Assembly (NCBI GenBank): GCA_035634055.1
Contig: DASQDR010000048.1
Location: 49,682 to 113,681, forward strand
Direction: 5' to 3'
DNA from: JAICTV01 sp035634055
Lineage (GTDB): Bacteria; Planctomycetota; Phycisphaerae; Tepidisphaerales; Tepidisphaeraceae
Length of the DNA stretch: 64,000 bases
Positions 1 to 7,198 of the stretch are shown one piece after another. The notes below the pieces were generated by a model. The model was not told the DNA's origin, did no database searches, and worked only from the letters and a program-made list of their open reading frames with translations. The position numbers and the translations under genes are program-made. How positions within the stretch are numbered: the first letter of the stretch is position 1; every line of letters starts with the position of its first letter.

Positions 1-1
1 C

Positions 2-61
2 ATCGTGAGCCCGACCGTCCGCCACCTGGATTGGGATCTTGCCGAGCTCGCGCGTGCGTAA
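2..61 (+). CDS. C-terminal end of an unidentified protein (partial)
   Basis: Codons from position 2 read IVSPTVRHLDWDLAELARA and stop with TAA at 59-61. The gene starts before the window. It overlaps the likely GTG start of the HicA-type toxin at 54. Such tight overlap is usual for antitoxin-toxin pairs, so it could be the end of a HicB-type or other antitoxin. The 19 visible residues are too few to assign a family. Confidence 0.35.
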   Translation: MVSPTVRHLDWDLAELARA

Positions 62-285
62 GCTGCCGCGCCCCACCGGCCGCGAGATGGTCGGATTCCT
101 GGAGCAACAGGGACTTCACGTCATCCGTATCAGCGGCTCACACCACTTTATGGACGACGGAAGGCAACGCCGAACGACGGTCCCCGTTCACGGGGGTCAG
201 ACGCTGAAGATTGGCACGCTCCGCAGCATCCTCCGCGACCGTGCAACTGACGCCGGCGGAGTTCGAACGCCTGTGGCACGCGTGA
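54..285 (+). pseudogene. hicA: HicA-type mRNA interferase toxin, frameshifted near its end
   Basis: The frame from GTG 54 (or TTG 39) reads RKLPRPTGREMVGFLEQQG and then RISGSHHFM, typical of the YcfA/HicA family. HicA is a small double-stranded-RNA-binding-fold toxin that cleaves mRNA. The catalytic histidine lies in the GSHH motif. After ILRD at about 239 the frame departs from the family pattern. The expected C-terminus, VQLTPAEFERLWHA and TGA at 283-285, is present in the next frame. One extra base in gaccgtg explains this. The original frame would run on to 548 with low-complexity Arg/Ala sequence, which is not credible. The gene is either a mutated toxin or carries a sequencing error. 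The upstream overlapping partial gene may be its partner. Confidence 0.7.
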
Positions 286-315
286 TCGCCGCGGGGACGC
301 TGCGGAGGCAACGCG

Positions 316-1290
316 CTACGCCGCCTTCGGCAGCGGTGGTTGGACGGTGGCGGCCACGCCGTTCAGGGAGACCACGCCCTTCATGTAGCTGCCGCCCTTG
401 TTGGCGGCGGCGTACGCCAGCAGGTTGGGGTACTCGCTCAGCGGCACCACGTGCGAGATCAGCGGCGACAGGTCGATGTACCCGCGCTCCAGCATGCGGA
501 TGGCCGGCATCCAGGGGTCGCGCTCCGCGCTGTTGGGGGCGGAGTTGACGACGGTGATGCCGTTCATGTGCCACAGATCGCCCGGGAAGTTCGGCGTGCC
601 GTGGTTCCAGCCGAACAGGTTCAGCCGCCCGCCGTTCTTCACGATCTTGGACGACAAATCCAGCCCCGGCTGGCTGCCGGAGCAGTCGACGACGCAATCC
701 AGCCACAGCTCGCGCAGCTTGGCGGCGTCCACTTCCTTGGCGTTGTAAACGTCGGTCGCGCCGAACTGCTTGGCGAGCTCGAGGCGGCGCGGGTCGACAT
801 CGATGCAGACCAGCCGGTCGAGCAGCGAGTGCCCCAGCGCCTGCACGAGCATCAGCCCCATGAACCCGCAGCCGACGACGGCGACGCGGTCGCCGGCCTT
901 CTGCTTGCAGTGATCGACGCCGGTGACGACGCAGGAGACCGGCTCGACAATCCAGTTCTGCGGCGCCTTGGCCGCGCGCTCGGGCAGGACAAACAGCCCC
1001 GCCGCGGGGCGCGTTACCCGTTCGGTGAAGCCCAGGCCAACGCCGGTGACGACGTCGCCCTCCTTCACGTTGGCTACGCCCGGGCCGACCTTGGCGACGC
1101 GACCGACGCCCTCGTGCCCTGGCCAGACCGGCCAGTCCACGCCGTTCTTGTAGACGTAGACGTCCCACGCGCAGACGCCGCAGGCGAGCCCGGCGATCTG
1201 CACCTCACCGAAGCCGGGCTCGGCGACGTCGACCTCGGTGAAGTCGACCTTTTCCTTCCCTGCGTAGTTGATGCTCCGGGCCTTGACCAT
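316..1290 (-). CDS. Zinc-type alcohol dehydrogenase (MDR superfamily)
   Basis: The 324-residue product belongs to the medium-chain dehydrogenase/reductase superfamily, NAD(P)-dependent enzymes that oxidise alcohols or polyols in the cytoplasm. The N-terminal GroES-like half has GLACGVCAWD with the catalytic-zinc cysteine and PGHEGVGRV with the zinc-ligand histidine and glutamate. The Rossmann half has VVGCGFMG and CIDVDP for dinucleotide binding. The four-cysteine structural zinc loop is absent, as in threonine/sorbitol-type relatives that lack it. ATG at 1290 is chosen because AGGAGG lies about 7 bases upstream; the frame stays open for 25 more codons. It is divergent from the coiled-coil gene at 1612. 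The substrate cannot be told from sequence. Confidence 0.8.
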   Translation of the reverse strand: MVKARSINYAGKEKVDFTEVDVAEPGFGEVQIAGLACGVCAWDVYVYKNGVDWPVWPGHEGVGRVAKVGPGVANVKEGDVVTGVGLGFTERVTRPAAGLFVLPERAAKAPQNWIVEPVSCVVTGVDHCKQKAGDRVAVVGCGFMGLMLVQALGHSLLDRLVCIDVDPRRLELAKQFGATDVYNAKEVDAAKLRELWLDCVVDCSGSQPGLDLSSKIVKNGGRLNLFGWNHGTPNFPGDLWHMNGITVVNSAPNSAERDPWMPAIRMLERGYIDLSPLISHVVPLSEYPNLLAYAAANKGGSYMKGVVSLNGVAATVQPPLPKAA

Positions 1291-1611
1291 CGCGGGTGCC
1301 TCCTGTGGCTGGATGCGCGCGGCGCAGACGCCGCAATATTCAATCTTCGGCGCGGAGCGCCCCATAAGTTGAGCGATCGCCGGGCGAGCCGTTCCGCCAA
1401 GTGAGGCGGATCACCATTGCCGCGCCGCGAAAATAATGGAGGGAAATGCAAGTGGCGGCGTTAAGCGGGCCGCCGCGAGTTCCGAAGTTAAGGGCAGGTG
1501 CTCCCGGGGAGATGATTTCCCGACCGCGGCGGGTTGCGTTTGCCGCGGTTTCGTCGGGCCGGCTGCTGTACGCCGGAGACACGCGAGTCGCCTGGCTTTT
1601 GCCGGAGGTGC
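1291..1611. other. Divergent intergenic region without a recognised gene
   Basis: About 320 bases separate two divergent starts. Apart from the Shine-Dalgarno sequences at its two ends (AGGAGG for the dehydrogenase, GGAGG for the coiled-coil gene), I see no RNA gene, repeat or clear operator. Promoters for both genes must lie here. Confidence 0.4.
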
Positions 1612-2103
1612 ATGATGTCGTTGACCGCCCCCATTCTTGAACAGGCCCGTGAAGCCCTGCTCGAAGCCGCCAACCAGAAGCTGACGCTGCTGGGCGCGGT
1701 GAAGGAGCAAGGGCGCAAGATCGCCGAGCTCGAGCGCGAGGTCCAGAAGCAGGAGACCGGCCGGATGCAGGCCGAGCAGGCGCTGGCCGACGCGAAGATC
1801 GAGATCGAGTCGCTCCGCAGCCAGATCCCCGATAGCCGCTTCATCAACGCCTACGAGGCGCTGACCCAGTTCCTGACCGCGCCGTCGGAGGTCCACCCGG
1901 ACCTGCGCATCGCGGCCTACGCCGGCCGTGAGCCGGTTGCGTGCCGAGAGAAATCTCAGAGGGCGGAGGCGTTCGTGGGTCGCCTCCGCCCTCACCTTTT
2001 TTTGCGCACCCGCGCGTGGCTGGGCGGGCGCATCGTCGCCCATCGGTCGGGCTGCGCCGGTGATCAGATCGTCATCTCCGCGATGCGCTGCGCGGGCGCG
2101 TGA
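1612..2103 (+). CDS. Small coiled-coil protein of unknown function
   Basis: ATG 1612 (followed by a second ATG) has GGAGG about 6 bases upstream. Residues 1-75 are a strongly charged heptad-patterned coiled coil (KIAELEREVQKQETGRMQAE), followed by IPDSRFINAYEALTQFL. There is no signal peptide or membrane helix. Up to about 1930 the sequence looks like a normal protein. Beyond that the frame runs through a strong hairpin-plus-T-tract terminator at 1959-2003 and becomes Arg-rich. A one-base shift would end the protein at TGA 1929-1931, just before the terminator. The true protein may therefore be about 106 residues. The function is unknown; a structural or scaffold role is only a guess. Confidence 0.55.
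   Translation: MMSLTAPILEQAREALLEAANQKLTLLGAVKEQGRKIAELEREVQKQETGRMQAEQALADAKIEIESLRSQIPDSRFINAYEALTQFLTAPSEVHPDLRIAAYAGREPVACREKSQRAEAFVGRLRPHLFLRTRAWLGGRIVAHRSGCAGDQIVISAMRCAGA
1959..2003 (+). terminator. Rho-independent terminator (inside the annotated 3' end of the coiled-coil ORF)
   Basis: A perfect 13-bp stem (arms 1959-1971 and 1981-1993) with a 9-nt loop is followed by a seven-T tract at 1997-2003. On the minus strand there is no comparable T-tract, so it should act on transcripts from the coiled-coil gene. Confidence 0.85.
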
Positions 2104-3266
2104 ACGACCAGGCGATCGCCGGGCGTCAAGATGGTTTCCGGCGGCGGCGGGGATTGCGTCGCCGACCCGTTCGTCCGCGCCAGCACGCGCGCGCCGTGCG
2201 ACCGCTCCACGTCATCGATGCGCCGCCCGACGAGGTGGCTGGCGTGCGGCAGCGTCACCTCGGCGGCGACGTGGCAGGCGCCGCCGATCATCAGCGACGA
2301 CAACACCTTCGCCGCCCCCGCCGACGCCGCGTCCTTCGCCCCCGCCGTACCGCCGCCACCGCCCGCAGCGCCCCCGGCCGGTTGCAGCGCCATCGCCGCC
2401 ACCACGCCGGCCGCCAGCGTGGACGTCGAGAACGCCACGTCCACGTTCATGGCGCCCGAAATCTTCCCCGCCACCTGCTCGTCGAACATCCGCATGACCA
2501 CGCGCACGTCCGGGTTCATCCGCTTGGCGTCCAGCGCCACCTCGAGGTTTGACATCGCGTCGTTGGTGGCGATCACGATCGCGCGGGCGTGGCGGATGCC
2601 GGCGTCGATCAGCGTCTGGTCCGCCTTCATGTCTCCGAACACCACCGGCACGTTCAGCTCCGTCGCGCGCGAGACGAAGCGCCCCGCCTTGCGCCGCTCC
2701 AGCGCCACGACGTCAACGCCGCCAGCGACCAGTTGCTCCACCACGCGGACGCCGAGGTGGCCGAGCCCGCAGACGACGACGTGATCGCGGAAGGTCGAGA
2801 CCATGACGCGCACCCACTCCTTCTCGCCGCGGCGGCGGGACATCATCAGCAGCGCCAGCCGGACCACGCCCTCGCCGATCACGATCGCGCCGACCAGCGG
2901 GTAGAGGGCGCAGAGGACGGCGATCCACGCGGTGGGCGGCGGGTTGTAGAGGGGCTGGGCGAGCAGCGCCATCCACCCGCCGTACAAGCTGGTCGCCCAT
3001 GATGGTCGCTGGCCGCCCACGGGCGTGAGGGCGAAGACGAGCGTGCCCACCGCCACCGCCACCGCCATCGCCGCCAGCGTCCAACGGAACTCGCGCACGA
3101 GCGCCAGGACGTAGAGTGCAAACACCGCCACCGACCGCCGATGCCGCCGCGGCCGGGGTGCCGCTACGGCCGCCGCGACCGCGAAGGACGCATTAGGCGT
3201 GGTAGCCGGAGTCCTGCTCACGCGCACGATGATAAGCGACGACAAGAATTCCGCGTATCGGGTCAT
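2064..3266 (-). CDS. Two-helix channel-like membrane protein with TrkA-N and TrkA-C (RCK) domains
   Basis: The product has 400 residues. A basic N-terminus precedes two hydrophobic segments at about 46-80 and 113-140, separated by a pore-like loop. Then comes a Rossmann TrkA-N domain from about 160 (VVVCGLGHLGVRV, NAD-binding glycines) and a TrkA-C domain near the C-terminus (ILTPGDRLVVHAP). This is the layout of prokaryotic RCK-gated potassium channels, which open in response to nucleotide or ion binding. The pore loop reads MALLAQPLYNPPP and lacks the T-x-G-Y-G potassium filter, so selectivity is uncertain. A Gly/Ala-rich linker splits the two RCK parts. The gene converges on the coiled-coil gene and ends beyond its terminator. 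Confidence 0.75.
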   Translation of the reverse strand: MTRYAEFLSSLIIVRVSRTPATTPNASFAVAAAVAAPRPRRHRRSVAVFALYVLALVREFRWTLAAMAVAVAVGTLVFALTPVGGQRPSWATSLYGGWMALLAQPLYNPPPTAWIAVLCALYPLVGAIVIGEGVVRLALLMMSRRRGEKEWVRVMVSTFRDHVVVCGLGHLGVRVVEQLVAGGVDVVALERRKAGRFVSRATELNVPVVFGDMKADQTLIDAGIRHARAIVIATNDAMSNLEVALDAKRMNPDVRVVMRMFDEQVAGKISGAMNVDVAFSTSTLAAGVVAAMALQPAGGAAGGGGGTAGAKDAASAGAAKVLSSLMIGGACHVAAEVTLPHASHLVGRRIDDVERSHGARVLARTNGSATQSPPPPETILTPGDRLVVHAPAQRIAEMTI

Positions 3267-3301
3267 CCCGGCGGCGTCTCATCCGCTCGAAGAAGCGGTG
3301 A

Positions 3302-3394
3302 GCCACGAATGGACACGAATGGAGATTTCGCTTCATCGTCCTCCCGCCTGTCCAGGCTGCCGATCTATTCGTGTTCATTCGTGCCATTCGTGGC
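3302..3394. repeat. Dispersed inverted repeat of the ACGAATGGACACGAAT type
   Basis: The left arm (3302-3325) reads gccacgaatggacacgaatg. The right arm (3366-3394) carries the complementary attcgtgttcattcgtg and ccattcgtggc. A related element lies at 50811-50930. It sits between two minus-strand genes. Elements of this kind occur in many planctomycete intergenic regions. Confidence 0.75.
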
Positions 3395-3423
3395 GAACGC
3401 CGCGGCGCGCGACTTGGCCGGCG

Positions 3424-4290
3424 TCACCCGATGCTCATGCCGCCGTCGACGAAAATGCTCTGGCCGGTGATGTAGCTGCCGGCGTCGCTGCAGAGGAGCA
3501 GCGCGAGGCCGGCCGCGTCGGCGGGCTCGCCGACGCGGCGCAGGGGAAGGTGGCGGGCGGCGCGGGCGCGGCCATCGGCGGTGCCAAGCTGCTCCTCGTT
3601 GCGGATCGTGTGGAAGTAGCCCGGCGCCAGCAGGTTGACCGTGATCCCGTCGGGGCCGAGGTCACGCGCCATCGCCGGCGTCATGTTCGCCAGCGCGGCT
3701 TTGCTGGCGGCGTAGGCGAGCATGTGCTGGTTGCCACGGAGCTGTTGGATCGAGCCGATGTGGATGATCCGCCCCCACCGCTGCGCGCGGAAGGTCGGCA
3801 CCGCCTGCTGCGTGAGCAGCACCGGGAACAGCACGTTGGCGTGCATCGTCCGGTCGAAGTCCCGTTGGTCGACCGTCGTCCAGTGCAGGCGGGCCTGGAT
3901 GGAGGCGTTGTTGACCAGGATGTGGAGCCCGCCGAGCTGCCGCCGCGTCTCGGCGACGAGCTTTGCGGGCAGCGAGAGGTCGGTGATGTCGCCGCCGAGC
4001 GCGATCGCGCGGCGAGGAGAGCCGGCGGCCGCGGCGGCGGTGGCTGCACTCTCGGCCACGGCGGCGCCCGCGGTGGCACTAGGGCCGACTGGCGCCGCTG
4101 CTTCGCTCGCGGCCGCGGCGTTGATCGCCTCCGCCTGCCGGCGCGCCTCGGCCTCGTCCAGGTCCTGGATCGCGACGGCGCACCCGGCCGACGCCAGCGC
4201 CTGCGCGATCGCCAGCCCGATCCCGCGCGCCGCGCCGGTGACGAGCGCGACGCGGCCGGCGAGGGTGAAGTCGGGTGTTTTCACGGCCAC
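3424..4290 (-). CDS. Short-chain dehydrogenase/reductase (SDR)
   Basis: A classical SDR of 288 residues. It has the cofactor loop TGAARGIG near residue 17, the NNAS motif, a catalytic serine in HIGS, and YAASK with the catalytic Tyr and Lys. It ends in ITGQSIFVDGGMSIG, typical of the 3-oxoacyl-ACP reductase/glucose-dehydrogenase branch. No ATG fits, so GTG 4290 (gtg gcc gtg) is taken as start. An Ala-rich stretch of roughly 40 residues (about 50-88) expands the loop after the second beta strand and is unusual for the family. The substrate is unknown. The neighbouring genes give no pathway clue. Confidence 0.75.
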   Translation of the reverse strand: MAVKTPDFTLAGRVALVTGAARGIGLAIAQALASAGCAVAIQDLDEAEARRQAEAINAAAASEAAAPVGPSATAGAAVAESAATAAAAAGSPRRAIALGGDITDLSLPAKLVAETRRQLGGLHILVNNASIQARLHWTTVDQRDFDRTMHANVLFPVLLTQQAVPTFRAQRWGRIIHIGSIQQLRGNQHMLAYAASKAALANMTPAMARDLGPDGITVNLLAPGYFHTIRNEEQLGTADGRARAARHLPLRRVGEPADAAGLALLLCSDAGSYITGQSIFVDGGMSIG

Positions 4291-4463
4291 AAATGCTACC
4301 CGCGGCCGCGCGGGAAACGCCACCGATCCGCGGCAAAATGCCACGCCCTCGACCGCCCGCCGCCGCGCCTTATCATGCGCGCAACGCCGCGGCGGTGACA
4401 ACGGAAGCCGGCAGCAGCAGCAGCAGCGTTCTTCCGCCGCGTGACGAAGGAACGTTTTACACC

Positions 4464-6140
4464 ATGTGGCTCAAGCAGCTCTTCACCGACACCTCGAGCG
4501 CCGCGCACGCGCTGATGATCCTGGCCCTGGTCGCCGCGGTCGGGCTGGCCTTTGGGTCGATCCGCGTGTTCAGGATCCACCTTGGCGTGGCGGGCGTGCT
4601 GTTCGCCGGGCTGGCGTTCGGGCACTTCGGCATCGGCATCAACCACGAGGTGCTCGACTTCGCGCGCGAGTTCGGGCTCATCCTGTTCGTCTACACGATC
4701 GGCATCCAGGTTGGGCCCGGCTTCCTCGCGTCACTGCGGCGCAACGGGCTGCCGCTGAACCTGATGGCAGCGGCGATCGTGCTGCTCGGGGTGGCGACCA
4801 CGCTGGGGGTATGGGCGGCGTTCATGGACCGCGCCGATCTCCCCGCCGCCGTCGGGCTCTTCTCCGGCGCCACCACCAACACCCCGAGTCTCGCCGCCGC
4901 CCAGGAAGCGCTCCGCGACAAGGCGGGCGCGCGCTGGGACGCGCTGCGCGTGCTGCCCGGGCTCGGCTACGCGGTCGCCTACCCGTTCGGCGTGGTCGGC
5001 ATCATCCTCACCATCCTGCTGGCGCGGCGGGTGTTCAAGATCGACCCGGAGGCGGAGGCGGCCGCGCTGGCGACGCTGCGCGGCGGCGAGGCGGAGCCGC
5101 TGGCGACCGTCAACCTCCGCGTCACCAACCCCAACCTCTTCGGCGCCCGCCTCGGCGAGGTGCCCACGCTGGCGGCGAGCGGCGTCGTCGTCTCGCGCAT
5201 CCTGCACAACAACGACCTCTCGCTGGCGCGCCCCGACAGCGTGCTGCGCGAGGGCGACGTGATCCTCGCTGTCGGGCCGCGCCCGCAGCTCGACCAGTTG
5301 CGGCTGATCGTCGGCCCCGACAGCGACGTCCGCCTGACCGAGGTCCCCAGCCCCATCACCGCCCGGCGCGTGCTCGTCACGCGCAGCGGCGTGCTCGGGG
5401 AGACGGTGCCGAGCCTGAAGCTGCGCGAGCGCTTCGGCGTCAGCGTCACCCGCATCGAGCGCAGCGCCGTCGAGCTGCCCGTGACCGGCGACGTGCGGCT
5501 GGCGTTCGGCGACCGGCTGACCGTCGTTGGCGAGGAAGCCTCCATCGCGCAGGCGGGCAGGGAGCTCGGCGACTCGATCAAGAAGATGAACGCCCCGCAG
5601 ATCATCCCGGTGTTCGTCGGCATCACCCTGGGCGTGATCTTCGGGACGATGCCGATCGTCGTGCCCGGCCTGCCCGGCGCGGTGAAGCTCGGCCTGGCGG
5701 GCGGGCCGCTGCTGGTCGCGATCGTGCTGAGCCGCCTGGGCAACGTCGGGCCGCTCGTGTGGTACCTGCCGACCAGCGCCAGCCTGGTCCTGCGCGAGGT
5801 CGGCATCGCGCTGTTCCTCGCCTGCGTCGGGCTCAAGGCGGGCGACAAGTTCGTGGCCACGCTGCTGCACGGGCACGGGCTGCTCTGGCTGGCGTGCGGC
5901 GCGGCCATCACGCTCCTCCCGCTGCTGGCGGTCGCCGCCTTTGCGCGGCTGGTCTGGAAGATGAACTACCTGACGATATGCGGCCTGCTCTCCGGCAGCA
6001 TGACCGACCCGCCCGCGCTGGCGTTCGCCACGACGATGACCGCATCCGAAGCGCCGTCCGTCGCGTATGCCACGGTCTACCCGATGACCATGATCCTTCG
6101 CGTGCTCTGCGCGCAGCTCATGATCCTGCTCTTCATGTAG
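4464..6140 (+). CDS. AspT/YidE/YbjL-type antiporter with two TrkA-C domains
   Basis: The 558-residue product has five hydrophobic segments (about 10-190), two cytoplasmic TrkA-C (RCK_C) domains (about 205-380), and a second five-helix block (about 385-558). This matches the aspartate:alanine exchanger family and its YidE/YbjL relatives. The duplicated motif is visible as FSGATTNTPSLAAA in the first half and LLSGSMTDPPALAF in the second. Substrates of most family members are unknown. ATG 4464 begins MWLKQLF. The frame is open upstream but that stretch overlaps the divergent SDR gene and lacks family character. Only a weak GAAGG lies upstream. Confidence 0.85.
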   Translation: MWLKQLFTDTSSAAHALMILALVAAVGLAFGSIRVFRIHLGVAGVLFAGLAFGHFGIGINHEVLDFAREFGLILFVYTIGIQVGPGFLASLRRNGLPLNLMAAAIVLLGVATTLGVWAAFMDRADLPAAVGLFSGATTNTPSLAAAQEALRDKAGARWDALRVLPGLGYAVAYPFGVVGIILTILLARRVFKIDPEAEAAALATLRGGEAEPLATVNLRVTNPNLFGARLGEVPTLAASGVVVSRILHNNDLSLARPDSVLREGDVILAVGPRPQLDQLRLIVGPDSDVRLTEVPSPITARRVLVTRSGVLGETVPSLKLRERFGVSVTRIERSAVELPVTGDVRLAFGDRLTVVGEEASIAQAGRELGDSIKKMNAPQIIPVFVGITLGVIFGTMPIVVPGLPGAVKLGLAGGPLLVAIVLSRLGNVGPLVWYLPTSASLVLREVGIALFLACVGLKAGDKFVATLLHGHGLLWLACGAAITLLPLLAVAAFARLVWKMNYLTICGLLSGSMTDPPALAFATTMTASEAPSVAYATVYPMTMILRVLCAQLMILLFM

Positions 6141-6192
6141 GCGGCGGAAAAGCGGGCGGGCGCGGCGGTGCTTGGGGATTGAAGATTGATGA

Positions 6193-6222
6193 CTTGAACG
6201 GCCGTGCCTCGCGCCGTTCAAG
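6193..6222. repeat. Inverted repeat between convergent genes
   Basis: Arms cttgaacggc (6193-6202) and gccgttcaag (6213-6222) are perfectly complementary around a 10-nt loop. Flanking AT-richer stretches gattgaagattgatg and caatcctcaatctcc are roughly complementary too. The composition differs from the surroundings, which suggests a dispersed repeat. It may also stop transcription from both sides. Confidence 0.55.
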
Positions 6223-6252
6223 CTCCAATCCTCAATCTCCAATCGTCACTCA

Positions 6253-6981
6253 TCACCCGCCCCGCGCGATTCGGGACCAATCGACGACGCCGATGGCGGC
6301 CAGCACGTCCGCCGGGACGTGCGTGGTAATGGCGGGCCCCGCGTCCGGCACGATCGCCAGCACCGGGATCCTGCCCCACTTCTCGATGGCGCGCGGGTTG
6401 GTTTCGGTCGCGAGGTCGGGCGTGTCGGTCGGGTAGCGGTTGATGACGACGCCCGCGACGGGAACGCCGCGCGATCGCAGGGCCTCGATCGTCAGCAGCG
6501 TGTGGTTGATCGTCCCCAGGCCCGCGCGGGCAACGATCACGGCGGGCAGGTTCAGCCAGGCGGCCACGTCGAGCACGGTGTGCTTCGGGTCCAGCGGGAC
6601 CATGATCCCGCCGACGCCCTCTACGACCATCGCGTCGCTGTCGCGCGCGATCATGGCGAGGGACCTGGCGACCGCATCCCAGTCGAACCCCACACCCGCG
6701 CGCTGCGCGGCGACCGCCGGCGCGAGCGGCTCGGCGTAACGCACGGGCGCGATGACGTCCAGCGGCTGGGCGGCGTCGGCGCAGTGGGCGAGGAACTCCG
6801 CGTCCTCGCTCACCCACCCCTCGCGCCGGTGGACGCACCCTGTCGCCGCCACCTTCAGCACGCCGACCCGATGCCCCTGCCCGCGCAGCGCCCGTGCGAT
6901 GGCGCCGGCGACGACCGTCTTGCCGACGCCCGTATCGGTGCCGGTGACGAACAGCCCGGGAATGCCAATGCGCGGAAGCAT
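6253..6981 (-). CDS. bioD: Dethiobiotin synthetase
   Basis: BioD closes the ureido ring, turning 7,8-diaminopelargonate, CO2 and ATP into dethiobiotin, the penultimate biotin step. The 242-residue protein has the P-loop FVTGTDTGVGKT at the N-terminus, LKVAATG with the substrate lysine, and VVEGVGGIMVPLD, all diagnostic. The length is normal. ATG 6981 gives the family N-terminus (LPRIGIPGLFVTG); the open frame further upstream only translates a hairpin repeat. The other biotin gene seen here, bioF, is 8 kb away, so the pathway is not in one operon in this window. Confidence 0.92.
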   Translation of the reverse strand: MLPRIGIPGLFVTGTDTGVGKTVVAGAIARALRGQGHRVGVLKVAATGCVHRREGWVSEDAEFLAHCADAAQPLDVIAPVRYAEPLAPAVAAQRAGVGFDWDAVARSLAMIARDSDAMVVEGVGGIMVPLDPKHTVLDVAAWLNLPAVIVARAGLGTINHTLLTIEALRSRGVPVAGVVINRYPTDTPDLATETNPRAIEKWGRIPVLAIVPDAGPAITTHVPADVLAAIGVVDWSRIARGG

Positions 6982-6996
6982 TCCGTGGACTTTACT

Positions 6997-7022
6997 CCCT
7001 CTCCCCGTACCCGGGGAGAGGG
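6997..7022. repeat. Dispersed hairpin (CCCTCTCCCCG family)
   Basis: Arms 6997-7007 (ccctctccccg) and 7012-7022 are perfectly complementary around a 4-nt loop, followed by ttggggtgaggg. It lies 16 bases upstream of the bioD start and could fold in the leader of its mRNA. A near relative with 14-bp arms is at 19265-19296. Confidence 0.7.
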
Positions 7023-7198
7023 TTGGGGTGAGGGCAATGGCGTGGATCAGCGGGGATGGTGTTTCGCAGCGCGGTGTTGCGGGCGATGTGAGGTCGGCGA
7101 GCGCACGGGAGACGAAGCACCCGGCCGCGGGCGATGGCCGCGCGTGGCAGGTCAAACTCACGCTACAAATCCCCCGCCGCACGGGCTAAACTACGCTC

